Shown here piece after piece: positions 34,543 through 43,587 of a stretch of 64,000 nt of DNA. Source of the DNA: Duganella sp. CF517 (GTDB lineage: Bacteria; Pseudomonadota; Gammaproteobacteria; Burkholderiales; Burkholderiaceae_D). The stretch lies in assembly GCF_900110275.1 (NCBI RefSeq), contig NZ_FODC01000003.1:620001-684000 (forward strand). The letters run 5' to 3'. The notes under the pieces were generated by a model that was not told the origin of the DNA, made no database searches, and saw only the letters and a program-made list of their open reading frames with translations. The stretch's first letter is position 1, and the number at the start of each line of letters is the position of its first letter. The translations under genes were made by a program, and so were the position numbers.

Positions 34543-35679
34543 ATGACGACATCCAAGCCGACAGTTGAGATCAGCGCCACCGAACACAGAGCCATCATCG
34601 CCCGCGAAGCCCGCCGCGTCACCTCGTACGACGTGGCGATCGTCGCCGGGGTCTCGCAATCGGCCGTCTCGCGCTGCTTCAAGCCCGGCGCCAGCGTTTC
34701 CAAGGCCACTTACGCGCGCGTCATGAAGGCGGCCTCGCTGCTCGACTACATCCCCAACGCCGCCGCCCGCAGCCTGATCACGCGCCGCTCCAACATGGTC
34801 GCGGTGATCATCACCAACCAGGCCAACCTGTACTATCCGGAACTGCTTGCCGAGCTGAGCCAGCAAATCACCGCGCGCGGCAAGCGCGTGCTGCTGTTCA
34901 CCCTGGCGCGCGAGACCGATGTCGACCGCGTGCTGACCGACGTCTGGCAATTCCAGGTCGACGGCGTGATCGCCGCCGCCCGCCTCAGCGACGAGCATAT
35001 CGCCGAATTCGAACGCCGCCACATGCCGCTGGTGCTGTTCAACCGCGCCCTGCGCCACCGGGTCGTCAACACCGTCACCTGCGACCACCTGGAGGCCGGC
35101 CGCACGCTGGTCTCGCGCCTGGCCGCCGCCGGCCACCGCCGCTTCGGCATCATCGCCGGCACCGAGGACTCCTCGGTCGCCAACGAGCGCCGCCGCGGCG
35201 CCTGCGAGCGCCTGGCCGAACTGGGCTTGCCGCCGCCGGTGGTGGTGCCGGGCCAATCGGACTACCGCAGCGGCGGCGCCGGCCTCAAGGCCATCATCGC
35301 GCAAATGGGCGACGTGCCCGACGCGATCATCTGCGGCAGCGACGTGATGGCCATCGGCTGCCTCGATTGCGCCCGGCATGAACTGGGCATCGACGTGCCG
35401 GGCCAGCTGTCGGTGGCCGGCTTCGACGCCGTCGAACCATCCAACTGGTTGAGCTACAACCTGACCACGTTGCGCCAGCCGATGCCCAAAATGGCCGCGT
35501 CGGCGGCCGACCTGCTGTGCGCCGTCATCGACGGCCACGAACATGGTTCCGATGCGCAGCCGCAGCGGCGCGTCTTCAATGCCCAGTTCATCGAGGGCGC
35601 GACGGCAAGGTTGACGCCGGCGCCGGCGCGCGCCGGCACATCGGGGACCGGCGTGCGCACGCCGGTCGCTATAATGTAG
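34543..35679 (+). CDS. LacI-family transcription regulator
   Basis: A 378-residue regulator. A LacI helix-turn-helix spans about residues 28-75 (TSYDVAIVAGVSQSAVSRCF, then LDYIPNAAARSLITRRSNMV). It is preceded by about 25 extra residues, which is atypical, since LacI proteins usually begin at the helix-turn-helix. The periplasmic-binding-like effector domain covers about 82-345 (AVIITNQANLYYPELL, CGSDVMAIGCLD, VAGFDAVEP). ATG 34543 is chosen over 34480, which only adds more unrelated residues. The stop is three bases before the helicase start, so both are probably transcribed together. No sugar genes are nearby; the effector is unknown. Confidence 0.88.
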   Translation: MTTSKPTVEISATEHRAIIAREARRVTSYDVAIVAGVSQSAVSRCFKPGASVSKATYARVMKAASLLDYIPNAAARSLITRRSNMVAVIITNQANLYYPELLAELSQQITARGKRVLLFTLARETDVDRVLTDVWQFQVDGVIAAARLSDEHIAEFERRHMPLVLFNRALRHRVVNTVTCDHLEAGRTLVSRLAAAGHRRFGIIAGTEDSSVANERRRGACERLAELGLPPPVVVPGQSDYRSGGAGLKAIIAQMGDVPDAIICGSDVMAIGCLDCARHELGIDVPGQLSVAGFDAVEPSNWLSYNLTTLRQPMPKMAASAADLLCAVIDGHEHGSDAQPQRRVFNAQFIEGATARLTPAPARAGTSGTGVRTPVAIM

Positions 35680-35682
35680 CGG

Positions 35683-37854
35683 ATGAACGCAGCCCAACCT
35701 CCAAATCCCATCCGATTTACGCCGCAAGGCCTGATCCCGACGCCGGAACAAACGGCGATTCAGCTGTCGCAGAGCAAAGTGGTGCTGGTCGACGCCAACG
35801 CCGGCGCGGCCAAGACCACCACGCTGGCGATCCGCATCGGCGAGGCGCTGGCGCGCAAGCTCCCCCCTGAACAAATCCTCGCGCTGACCTTTACGCCGGA
35901 GGCGCGCGACGTCATGCGCCAGCGCCTGATCGATGTCGGCGTGCCGCAGGCGCTGGTGGCGCGGCTGGCCGTGATGACGTTCGAGGACTTCGCCGCCTGG
36001 CGGCTGGACGCCATCGACGGCGACAACCTGCGCCGCTGTACCGAGGCGCGCCAGCTGAAGGACTACGCGCTGGCCGCCGTCGACCGTGTCGGCGCGCGCT
36101 ACGCCGGACGCCTGGAGGCGCTGGAACTGAACACCCACAGCATCGCGCTGAGCCAGTTCCTGGATGCGCAGCTGGGCCTGAAAGCGACGATGGCGCTGGC
36201 CGCCGACGTCGACTTCATGGGCCTCGAGGACATCGCCGAGCTGCTCGGCGTGCCGCTGGCCGACTACCTGACCACGGTGGAGTACGAAACCCTGCGCCTG
36301 GACGGCGGCGCCGGCGCGGTGTTCCGCGGCCCGTTCGACGCCACCTACGACCTGGCCTGCAACCTCGACGCCGGCGCGCGCCTGGCCGAACACTTTCCCG
36401 ACTACCGGCTGGTGCTGTGCGACGAGCTGCACGACCTGAACGAGGCGGCCTTCCGCATCCTCGACGCCCTGATCGGCCGCCCGCAGTGCTTTTTCGTCGG
36501 CGCCGGCGACAAGGACCAGGTGATCCACGCGAAACTCGGCGCCAGCGAGGAATACCTGAACCGCCGCTTCGCCGAACGCCATCCCAAGCTGGTTCGCTAC
36601 CCGCTGACCTACAGCTACCGCCACGGCCCCCACCTGGCCTACGCGATGGCCGAATTCAAACACAAGGCGGTCGAATCGAGCCTGCCGGTGCACACGCGGA
36701 TCGGCCAGGCGCACTACGCCACGCCGGCCGAATGCGCGCAACAGGCGATCGCCGCGATCCGCCAGTGGAAGGCCGACGGCAACGCCTACGACGGCTGCGC
36801 AATCCTGATCCGCGACCGCCACCAGTCGATGGCGATCGAGAACGCGCTGATCGAGGCCGACATCGACTACCGCACCCCCGCCATGGCCGGCTACCTGCAG
36901 CGCGACGAGATCCTGTTCTTGCGCGGCATGCTGGCGATCGCGCTCAAGGACTTCGCCGCCGTCAAATCGGAGCAGGTGCGCAGCGCCATCGTCGACGCCA
37001 TGACCGCCTTCAGCGAAATGAAGTTCTCGGCGCGGCGCATGGACAACTTCAAGGCGCAGATCATCAAGGATCCGGCGCTGCTGGGCGAATTGTTCATGAT
37101 CGAGGACGACCGCCGCGACGGCGTGGAAATCGGCTACCGCGACGTCGCCAGCCAGGCCACCAAGAAGGCCGTCATCGACGCCATCGCCTGGCTGACCGCG
37201 CTCGATCCGGCCACGCCGGCGGCCGCCGTGCTGACGGAGCTGTGCGAACGCGTCAAGCTGGTGGCGACCGCCCGCCGCATCTTCGTGCGGCCATACGAAG
37301 CGGGCGTGGTCAACAAATCGGTGGCCGGCCTGCTGCAATCGGCCGCCGCCTCCGGTCAGAGCCTGCGCGAGTTCTGGACCGCGATGAACGCCCGCGAAGC
37401 GTTCATCCGCCGCAAGCGCGAACGCAAGGCGGTGCTGATCGAATGCGTGGCCAACGCCAAGGGCAAGGAATTCGAACACGTGATCCTGCCGTTTTTGCAG
37501 GCCGACGAGTTCCCGCACCCGCTGCAGCCCCGGCGCGACGAGGAAAACCTGTTTTATGTCGGCGTCACCCGCGCCCGCGCGCGCCTGACCCTGCTGTCGC
37601 CGACGGACCCGGCGCTGCGCAGCGGCTTCATCGCCAATATGCGGTTGCAGCAATCTGCCGCCGCCGCCGAGGCGGCCATCGCCCGCAACCAGGCCCAGCC
37701 GGTGGCGGCGCCCGGCCGTCACTATCTGACCGCAACCTTCCACGAAAAGGACGAAGTCAAGGCGCTGGGAGCCCAATTCGACATCGCGCGGCGCGCCTGG
37801 TACGTCGAATCCGGGCGGGATATGTCACCGTTCTCACGCTGGCTGAAAAAATAA
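35683..37854 (+). CDS. UvrD-like SF1 helicase fused to a C-terminal DUF5710 domain
   Basis: A 723-residue protein. Motif I is DANAGAAKTTTLAIRIG (residues 38-54), with alanine replacing the usual central glycine of the P-loop. Motif Ia follows as ILALTFTPEARDVMRQR. Walker B is LCDELHDLNE (near 247), which is DExHD rather than the usual DExQD. SYRHGP resembles motif IV, AKGKEFEHVILPF motif V and ENLFYVGVTRARARL motif VI. The last 45 residues (YLTATFHEKDEVKALGAQFD, then RRAWYVESG) match DUF5710, a small domain often seen in plasmid and phage DNA-processing proteins. It probably unwinds DNA; the fused domain may steer it to a substrate. The gene follows the LacI-type gene by three bases. Confidence 0.88.
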   Translation: MNAAQPPNPIRFTPQGLIPTPEQTAIQLSQSKVVLVDANAGAAKTTTLAIRIGEALARKLPPEQILALTFTPEARDVMRQRLIDVGVPQALVARLAVMTFEDFAAWRLDAIDGDNLRRCTEARQLKDYALAAVDRVGARYAGRLEALELNTHSIALSQFLDAQLGLKATMALAADVDFMGLEDIAELLGVPLADYLTTVEYETLRLDGGAGAVFRGPFDATYDLACNLDAGARLAEHFPDYRLVLCDELHDLNEAAFRILDALIGRPQCFFVGAGDKDQVIHAKLGASEEYLNRRFAERHPKLVRYPLTYSYRHGPHLAYAMAEFKHKAVESSLPVHTRIGQAHYATPAECAQQAIAAIRQWKADGNAYDGCAILIRDRHQSMAIENALIEADIDYRTPAMAGYLQRDEILFLRGMLAIALKDFAAVKSEQVRSAIVDAMTAFSEMKFSARRMDNFKAQIIKDPALLGELFMIEDDRRDGVEIGYRDVASQATKKAVIDAIAWLTALDPATPAAAVLTELCERVKLVATARRIFVRPYEAGVVNKSVAGLLQSAAASGQSLREFWTAMNAREAFIRRKRERKAVLIECVANAKGKEFEHVILPFLQADEFPHPLQPRRDEENLFYVGVTRARARLTLLSPTDPALRSGFIANMRLQQSAAAAEAAIARNQAQPVAAPGRHYLTATFHEKDEVKALGAQFDIARRAWYVESGRDMSPFSRWLKK

Positions 37855-37888
37855 TGCATTGCGCCAATTAATAATAGAGAATTGCTTA

Positions 37889-37894
37889 TATAAT
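37889..37894 (+). promoter_or_regulatory. Probable -10 element for the OmpA-type lipoprotein gene
   Basis: A perfect TATAAT lies 74 bases before the ATG at 37968. The matching -35 region is weak and AT-rich. A GGGAG ribosome site is at 37956-37960, seven bases before the ATG. Confidence 0.4.
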
Positions 37895-37967
37895 GTCGCT
37901 CGCGGCTGGCTGAACAGCCTCACTACACCAATGTGTCAATAACAAAATACAATTCGGGAGTATTTCC

Positions 37968-38501
37968 ATGAACGTAAAAATCAACACCCTGCTGGCAGCC
38001 TGCACCGTAGCCCTGCTGAGCGCTTGCTCGACCCCAGCTCCAGCCCCTGCACCGGCGCCAGCCCCTGCGCCAGCGCCAGCGGCGGCACCAGCTCCAGCAC
38101 CGGCGCCGGTCGCCGCGCCTGTGGCAGCCACCCTGCCAGCGTACCTGGACCCAAACAGCTCGATCTACAAAAACCGTAGCGTCTACTTCGACTTCGACAA
38201 GTACACCGTCAAGCCGGAATTCGACGCCGTCGTCGCCGACCACGGTAAATTCCTGGCCGCGAACCCGAACGTGTCGATCAAAGTCGAAGGCAACACCGAT
38301 GACCAGGGCAGCGCCGAGTACAACCTGGCCCTGGGCCAGAAGCGCGCCCAAGCCGTCATCACCGCCCTGAAAACCCAAGGCGTGAAAGACACCCAGATGG
38401 AAGCGGTCAGCTTCGGCAAAGAGAAGCCGAAAGCATCGGGCACCGACGCCGACTCGCGCGCCCAGAACCGCCGCGCCGACCTGGCCTACCCAAGCAAGTA
38501 A
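37968..38501 (+). CDS. OmpA-family outer-membrane lipoprotein
   Basis: A 177-residue lipoprotein. The signal peptide ends in LLSACS, placing the lipid-modified cysteine near residue 20. A proline-alanine linker (residues 23-55, PAPA repeats) spans to the OmpA C-terminal peptidoglycan-binding domain (about 65-175: SVYFDFDKYTVKPEF, VEGNTDDQGSAEYNLALGQKRA, SRAQNRRADL). It anchors the outer membrane to the cell wall like Pal, but no tol genes are nearby. It has its own promoter and a strong terminator, so it is a single-gene unit. Confidence 0.93.
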   Translation: MNVKINTLLAACTVALLSACSTPAPAPAPAPAPAPAPAAAPAPAPAPVAAPVAATLPAYLDPNSSIYKNRSVYFDFDKYTVKPEFDAVVADHGKFLAANPNVSIKVEGNTDDQGSAEYNLALGQKRAQAVITALKTQGVKDTQMEAVSFGKEKPKASGTDADSRAQNRRADLAYPSK

Positions 38502-38528
38502 TTCGCTTGCGGTGTCAGTAGCGTCATG

Positions 38529-38557
38529 AAAAGCCCGGCTGCAAAGCCGGGCTTTTT
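38529..38557 (+). terminator. Rho-independent terminator after the OmpA-type gene
   Basis: AAGCCCGGCT and AGCCGGGCTT pair as a perfect 10-bp stem with a four-base loop, followed by a run of Ts. It ends the OmpA lipoprotein transcript 28 bases past the stop. Confidence 0.92.
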
Positions 38558-38650
38558 TACTTTGGGCTCTCCCGAAAGAGAGCTGCGCGCAGGCAACGTC
38601 TTGGTTATGCTGGGAGTTTCCATTCAACGTCAAATCCCTGAAGGACTGCC

Positions 38651-40090
38651 ATGAAAAACCTCACCACGGCCGCCGGCGCGCCGGTCGTCGACAACCAGAA
38701 CACCCAGACCGCCGGCCCGCACGGCCCGGTGCTGCTGCAGGATGTCTGGCATCTTGAAAAGCTGGCGCACTTCGCGCGCGAGGTGATCCCGGAGCGTCGC
38801 ATGCACGCCAAGGGTTCGGGCGCCTTCGGCACCTTCACCGTCACCCACGACATCAGCAAGTACACGCGCGCCGCGCTGTTTTCCGAGATCGGCAAGAAGA
38901 CCGAGATCTTCATGCGCTTTTCCACCGTCGCCGGCGAGCGTGGCGCGGCCGACGCCGAACGCGATATCCGCGGCTTCGCCGTCAAGTTCTATACCGAACA
39001 AGGCAACTGGGACGTGGTCGGCAACAACACCCCGGTGTTCTTCTTCCGCGACCCGCTCAAGTTCCCCGACCTGAACCACGTCGTCAAGCGCGACCCCAAG
39101 ACCAACCTGCGCAGCGCCGAGAACAACTGGGACTTCTGGACCTTGCTGCCGGAGGCGCTGCACCAGATCACCATCGTCATGAGCGATCGCGGCATCCCGA
39201 AAGGCTACCGCCACATGCACGGTTTCGGCAGCCACACCTTCAGCTTCATCAGCCCGACCAATGAGCGCTTCTGGGTCAAGTTCCACTTCGTCTGCCAGCA
39301 GGGCATCGCCAATTTCAGCGACGCCGAGGCGGCGGCCGTCGTCGCCAACGACCGTGAAAGCTCGCAGCGCGACCTGTTCGACGCCATCGAAAACGGCGAC
39401 TTCCCGCGCTGGAAGCTGGCGGTGCAGATCATGCCGGAGAACGAGGCCTCCAAGGTGCCCTACAACCCGTTCGACCTGACCAAGATCTGGCCGCACAAGG
39501 ACTACCCGCTGGTCGACGTCGGCATCCTGGAATTGAACCGCAACGCCGAAAACTACTTCGCCGACGTCGAACAGTCGGCCTTCTCGCCCGCGAACGTGGT
39601 CCCGGGCGTCAGCTTCTCGCCGGACAAGATGCTGCAATCGCGCCTGTTCTCGTATGGCGACGCGGCCCGCTACCGCCTGGGCGTGAACCACCACGCGATT
39701 CCGGTCAACGCGCCGAAATGCCCGTTCCACAGCTACCACCGCGACGGCGCCATGCGCACCGACGGCAACCACGGCGCCGGCACCTCGTATGAACCGAACA
39801 GCCGGGGCGAATGGCTGCAGCAGCCGCAGTTCGCCGAACCGCCGCTGTCGCTCGACGGCGCCGCCGCCCACTGGGACCACCGGGTCGACACCGACTACTA
39901 CTCGCAGCCCGGCAATCTGTTCCGGCTGCTGACCGACGAGAAGAAGCGGCTGCTGTTCGAAAATACCGCGCGCGCGATACACGGTGTCTCGAAGCCGGTC
40001 CAGGAACGCCACATCTTCAACTGCACCCAGGCCGATCCGGCCTACGGCGCGGGCGTGGCGGCGGCTATCAACGCGCTGGAAGCGAAGTAG
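38651..40090 (+). CDS. katA: Catalase, small-subunit monofunctional type
   Basis: A 479-residue haem catalase that converts hydrogen peroxide to water and oxygen. The catalytic histidine is in [13 protein letters not shown] (H52). The asparagine is in [17 protein letters not shown] (near 125). The proximal haem tyrosine is in [14 protein letters not shown] (near 335). Length and sequence fit clade 3. There is no signal peptide, so it is cytosolic. A gaagga ribosome site precedes the ATG. No oxyR gene adjoins it. Confidence 0.95.
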   Translation: MKNLTTAAGAPVVDNQNTQTAGPHGPVLLQDVWHLEKLAHFAREVIPERRMHAKGSGAFGTFTVTHDISKYTRAALFSEIGKKTEIFMRFSTVAGERGAADAERDIRGFAVKFYTEQGNWDVVGNNTPVFFFRDPLKFPDLNHVVKRDPKTNLRSAENNWDFWTLLPEALHQITIVMSDRGIPKGYRHMHGFGSHTFSFISPTNERFWVKFHFVCQQGIANFSDAEAAAVVANDRESSQRDLFDAIENGDFPRWKLAVQIMPENEASKVPYNPFDLTKIWPHKDYPLVDVGILELNRNAENYFADVEQSAFSPANVVPGVSFSPDKMLQSRLFSYGDAARYRLGVNHHAIPVNAPKCPFHSYHRDGAMRTDGNHGAGTSYEPNSRGEWLQQPQFAEPPLSLDGAAAHWDHRVDTDYYSQPGNLFRLLTDEKKRLLFENTARAIHGVSKPVQERHIFNCTQADPAYGAGVAAAINALEAK

Positions 40091-40142
40091 CAAATTAGGC
40101 AACAGCTGTGTAAAATGGCGTTTTCAGCAACTGAAGACGCCA

Positions 40143-40598
40143 GTGGCACGTTTCGCGATTTCCCTGTTGCCGCCACTCGCCGCACTGCTTTGCTACGCCA
40201 ATGCCGGCGCCGCCCATGGCGCGCCGGCCGTCGCCTGGCTGTGGGACGAAGCCCGCCTGCCCGCGTGGTCCGCGCCGGAAGCGGCCGTCCTGCAGCGCCA
40301 CATCCTGCTCTCGGGCGACTCCGCCCTCACCCGCCCGCGCCAGCGCTGGCCCGCGATGCCCGCCACGACGCGCGTGACGCCGGTGCTGCACGTCGAAGTG
40401 AGCACCATCAATCCTCCGATCGACCTCGAATCGCGCCGTCCGATGATCGTGCGCGCGATGCTCGAAGCGGCCGGCGCCAGCACCTCCGGCTGGGTGCAGC
40501 TCGATATGGAAGCCAAACCCTCGCAACGCGCCTTCCACCTGCTGCACAAACGCTACGGCAAAAAGGATTGGGCATCGAAAACGCCCTACTTCTACTAA
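40143..40598 (+). CDS. Short exported DUF3142-like protein, possibly truncated
   Basis: A 151-residue open frame from a GTG at 40143. The first 25 residues form a signal peptide (ISLLPPLAALLCYANAGAAHG). The rest (AWLWDEARLPAWSAPEAAVL, then TPVLHVEVSTINPP and VQLDMEAKPSQRAFH) resembles the N-terminal half of DUF3142 proteins, which are usually more than twice as long. It stops after YFY without the rest of the family, so it may be a short relative or a truncated remnant. It starts 52 bases after catalase. Family assignment is from pattern memory and is uncertain. Confidence 0.5.
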   Translation: MARFAISLLPPLAALLCYANAGAAHGAPAVAWLWDEARLPAWSAPEAAVLQRHILLSGDSALTRPRQRWPAMPATTRVTPVLHVEVSTINPPIDLESRRPMIVRAMLEAAGASTSGWVQLDMEAKPSQRAFHLLHKRYGKKDWASKTPYFY

Positions 40599-40625
40599 CG
40601 CCCTCCTCCGACGCCGCCCTTTTAT

Positions 40626-42074
40626 TCAGGCGGTGACCGCGACGCCGGCGCGCTGTAGCAGCAACTCGCACCGCTGCGACAAGTGCTGGACCTCCAGCGC
40701 CTTACCGGCTTTGGCATAGCGCTCGTGCAGGGTTGCCACCGCCACCACCGCCGAATGGTCGGCAAGGCGCAGGTAGCGGCAATCGAGTACGACGCGTTGC
40801 GGATCGCCCTGCGGATCGAACAAATCGTTGAAGTGGGCGATCGAGGCGAAGAACAGCGTGCCGTGCGGCGCATAGTGTTTAACGCCGTCGGCGCCGTCGA
40901 CCACGTCGGTGCGGATCTCGCGGGCGTGGCGCCAGGCGAAACCGAGGGCCGCGATGACGATCCCGCACAGCACCGCCACCGCCAGGTCGGTGGCCACGGT
41001 GATACAGGTGACGACGACGATCAGCAGCGCGTCGTGCCTGGGCACCTTGCCCAGCACGCGCAGCGAACCCCAGGCAAAGGTCTGCTGCGCCACTACGAAC
41101 ATCACGCCGACCAGCGCCGCCACCGGAATGCGCTCGATCAGCGGCCACAGAAACAGTATAAACAATAAAATCATGATGCCGCTGACGGCGCCGGAGACGC
41201 GCGTGCGGCCGCCCGAACTCAGGTTGATCATGGTCTGGCCGATCATCGCGCAGCCGCCCATGCCGCCGAACAGGCCCGAAGTCACGTTGGCCGCGCCGAG
41301 CGCGACGCACTCGCGGTTCGGCAAGCCGCGCGTCTCCGTGATTTCATCGGTCAGATTGAAGGTGAGCAGCGTCTCAAGCAGGCCGACCACCGCCATCAGC
41401 AGCGCGTATGGCAGCACGATCCGCACCGTCTCCATCGTCATCGGTAATTCGGGAACGTGGAACACCGGCAGGCCGCCGGCGATTTGCGCCATGTCGCCCA
41501 GCGTGCGGGCCGGCAGATGCAAACCCTCGGACAACAGGCCCACGCCCACGATCGCCACCAGTGCCGGCGGCACGGATTTGGTCAGGCGGGGAAGTAAATA
41601 GACGATCAGCATGGTCAGCGCAACCAGCGCGCACATCCAGGCCAGCGAGTCGCCCCGCAGCCACTGGCCGTCGGCGCGGAAGTGCTGCAACTGCGACCAC
41701 GCGATGACGATTGCCAGGCCGTTGACGAAGCCGAGCATGACCGGATGGGGCACCATGCTGACCAGTTTGCCCATCCTGAGCACGCCGAACAGCAGCATGA
41801 TCAAGCCGCTCAGCACGACGGTCGCGAGGAAATACTGCAAGCCGTGCTGGGCGACCAACGCGACGATGACCACCGCCATCGAGCCGGCGGCGCCGGAAAT
41901 CATGCCTGGCCGGCCGCCGAAAATTGCTGTCAGTGTACAAATGAAGAAGGCGCCATACAGGCCGGTGAGCGGATTGAGGTGCGCAACCAGCGCAAAAGCG
42001 ATGCACTCAGGAACTAGCGCGAAGGACGTGGTCAGGCCGGCTAATGCATTTTTGGAAAGATTCGATGACCACAT
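40626..42074 (-). CDS. SulP/SLC26 family anion transporter with STAS domain
   Basis: A 482-residue inner-membrane transporter with about eleven to twelve helices (residues 10-380) and a C-terminal STAS domain (about 395-480, starting HGTLFFASIAHFNDLF). The transport signature FGGMGGCAMIGQTMINLSSGG lies near residue 270. Substrates in the family include sulfate, bicarbonate and other anions; none can be named here. The ATG at 42074 is used; a GTG nine codons upstream (42101) is an alternative, and neither has a clear ribosome site. It is convergent with the DUF3142-like gene. Confidence 0.9.
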   Translation of the reverse strand: MWSSNLSKNALAGLTTSFALVPECIAFALVAHLNPLTGLYGAFFICTLTAIFGGRPGMISGAAGSMAVVIVALVAQHGLQYFLATVVLSGLIMLLFGVLRMGKLVSMVPHPVMLGFVNGLAIVIAWSQLQHFRADGQWLRGDSLAWMCALVALTMLIVYLLPRLTKSVPPALVAIVGVGLLSEGLHLPARTLGDMAQIAGGLPVFHVPELPMTMETVRIVLPYALLMAVVGLLETLLTFNLTDEITETRGLPNRECVALGAANVTSGLFGGMGGCAMIGQTMINLSSGGRTRVSGAVSGIMILLFILFLWPLIERIPVAALVGVMFVVAQQTFAWGSLRVLGKVPRHDALLIVVVTCITVATDLAVAVLCGIVIAALGFAWRHAREIRTDVVDGADGVKHYAPHGTLFFASIAHFNDLFDPQGDPQRVVLDCRYLRLADHSAVVAVATLHERYAKAGKALEVQHLSQRCELLLQRAGVAVTA

Positions 42075-42278
42075 AGGAGAAAGGAAGGGATGAAAACGCA
42101 CCGGCGAGGTGCGGCAAGGCGCCTGCGGGCGACGTGAAAACGCAACAATTCGCGTATTTTACACGGCCGGGTTCGTTTTCTCATCGGTATGGGTGAACTG
42201 GCGCACATTCAAAAAGCGGCGAGCGCGGCAAAATAGCCTTGCGAACTTCTTAACCACTTTCCTGCACGACATATCGCC

Positions 42279-42506
42279 ATGACTACTCTGACATCCGCCA
42301 CACGCGCCCTGAACAGACAGAAAATCGCCGTGGAGAGAACGCTCTATGCGCGTTCGGCCGAGGAATCGCAATTGGCCGCCCGTTGGGCCAGCGCCTGGCA
42401 TAAGCTGGTACAGCGCAAATTGGACAATATGTCGGCCCGTCCTGCTCTGCGGGTGGATTTCAGCGGCTTCATCGTCACGCCGCCTGCCACCCGCATTCTG
42501 CACTAA
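42279..42506 (+). CDS. Small hypothetical protein, 75 aa
   Basis: An unrecognised hydrophilic, mostly helical protein (TRALNRQKIAVERTLYARSA, then LAARWASAWHKLVQRKLDNM) with a short C-terminal beta-like end. No signal peptide or membrane helix is seen. The ribosome site is weak. It is supported mainly by codon use and by filling the gap between the divergent sulP gene and the convergent Crp-type gene. It could be spurious. Confidence 0.4.
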   Translation: MTTLTSATRALNRQKIAVERTLYARSAEESQLAARWASAWHKLVQRKLDNMSARPALRVDFSGFIVTPPATRILH

Positions 42507-42532
42507 TTCCCTAATTCGCTTTCGCCGCCCTC

Positions 42533-43306
42533 TTACGCCGCACGCTGTTCGATAGTCGCCGCTTTGTTGCGGCTGGCTTGGTAGCAGCTGCCGGCGCGAC
42601 GTTCCATTCCTGCACGATCCAGCACGGTTACACAACCACGGCGATAGGTGATCAAACCTTCCTCAGCCAGCTTGCCGGCGGCACCGGTGACGCTCTCGCG
42701 GCGCACGCCCAGCATGTTGGCGATCATCTCCTGGGTTACCTTCAGTTCGCTGGTCATGGAGCGGTCCAGACGTTCCAGCAGCCAACGGCACAGTTTCTGT
42801 TCGATGCTGGTGTGGCGGCTGCCAGCCACGCTTTGCGCCAGTTGGGCGAACATTGCGCTCGTGTAACGCATCAATTGCTGGGCCAGTGGGCCACCGGCGT
42901 AGAAGGCTTCACGCAACACTTCGGTGCGCAGGCGGTAACCGTAGCCATCGGCCTCGACGACCGCCGAGTAGCTGGCGCGCTCGGTTGGATACAGGGCCAC
43001 GCCCACCACGCCTTCGCGGCCGACGACGGCGATCTCGGTGGTCGCGCCATCTTCCATCACATACTGCAGCGACACGATCGCATTGGTCGGGAAGTAAGTG
43101 TATTCGACCTTGTCGCCGTAGTCGAACAGATGCTTACCCGCCGGCAACGCCACCAACTCCAGATCGCTGAACAAAGCCAGCAGATCGTCACGCGACAAGG
43201 CGCGCAGCAAGTCGTTCTGTTGCGCGCCAATCAAGCTGATAGGTTGCGCGGCAACGCCGACATTGATCGAGCGGCTCGAGGAGGTGGTGGTATTGAAAGC
43301 GTTCAT
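42533..43306 (-). CDS. Crp/Fnr-family transcription regulator
   Basis: A 257-residue regulator. The cyclic-nucleotide-binding-like domain covers about residues 35-155 (LVALPAGKHLFDYGDKVEYT, then TTEIAVVGREGVVGVAL). The DNA-binding winged helix covers about 180-240 (TQEMIANMLGVRRESVTGAAGKL reads as helix-turn-helix, then GLITYRRG as wing). No cluster cysteines of the FNR type are seen at the N-terminus, so it is not an oxygen sensor of that kind. It stands alone on the minus strand with 281 bases between it and the upstream TonB receptor gene. The ligand and targets are unknown. Confidence 0.9.
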   Translation of the reverse strand: MNAFNTTTSSSRSINVGVAAQPISLIGAQQNDLLRALSRDDLLALFSDLELVALPAGKHLFDYGDKVEYTYFPTNAIVSLQYVMEDGATTEIAVVGREGVVGVALYPTERASYSAVVEADGYGYRLRTEVLREAFYAGGPLAQQLMRYTSAMFAQLAQSVAGSRHTSIEQKLCRWLLERLDRSMTSELKVTQEMIANMLGVRRESVTGAAGKLAEEGLITYRRGCVTVLDRAGMERRAGSCYQASRNKAATIEQRAA

Positions 43307-43497
43307 GGTGTATGCCCCTGGAAATCGTGTTGATCCTTCGAATAATGTCGTGTGGATCGCGGTGGCCTATCTATGTGCTGCACCGTTGATGACACTATAT
43401 CTAGCGGGCTAACTCTGCGGTATAGGACCACCCTGTAGTCATATGTAGGCTGTGAACATTGCAAAATGTCATCTTTGTCCTACGCAAAGCGGTTCAA

Positions 43498-43528
43498 CGC
43501 ACATCCGGGGCAAAAAAAAGGATGTGCG
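43498..43528. repeat. Hairpin downstream of the siderophore receptor gene
   Basis: CGCACATCC and GGATGTGCG form a perfect 9-bp stem around a 13-base loop that includes eight As (Ts on the minus strand). It lies 60 bases after the minus-strand receptor stop. The T-tract is in the loop, not after the stem, so it is not a standard terminator, though it may end or protect the transcript. Confidence 0.35.
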
Positions 43529-43587
43529 CTTGCCGTACTTGCTTTATGCAGAGGCTGATTAACGACCCAGGCGCCCCCGGGATTGCC

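Noticed and set aside
34399..37776. Very long open frame (1125 codons) on the minus strand opposite the LacI-type and helicase genes
   Set aside because: It is antisense to two well-recognised genes, and its translation is low-complexity Arg/Gly/Ala-rich without any family motif. Such frames are common at this GC content.
38035..38130. Repeated short units resembling a tandem repeat or CRISPR
   Set aside because: They encode the Pro-Ala linker of the OmpA-type lipoprotein. There are no spacers or conserved direct repeats of CRISPR length.
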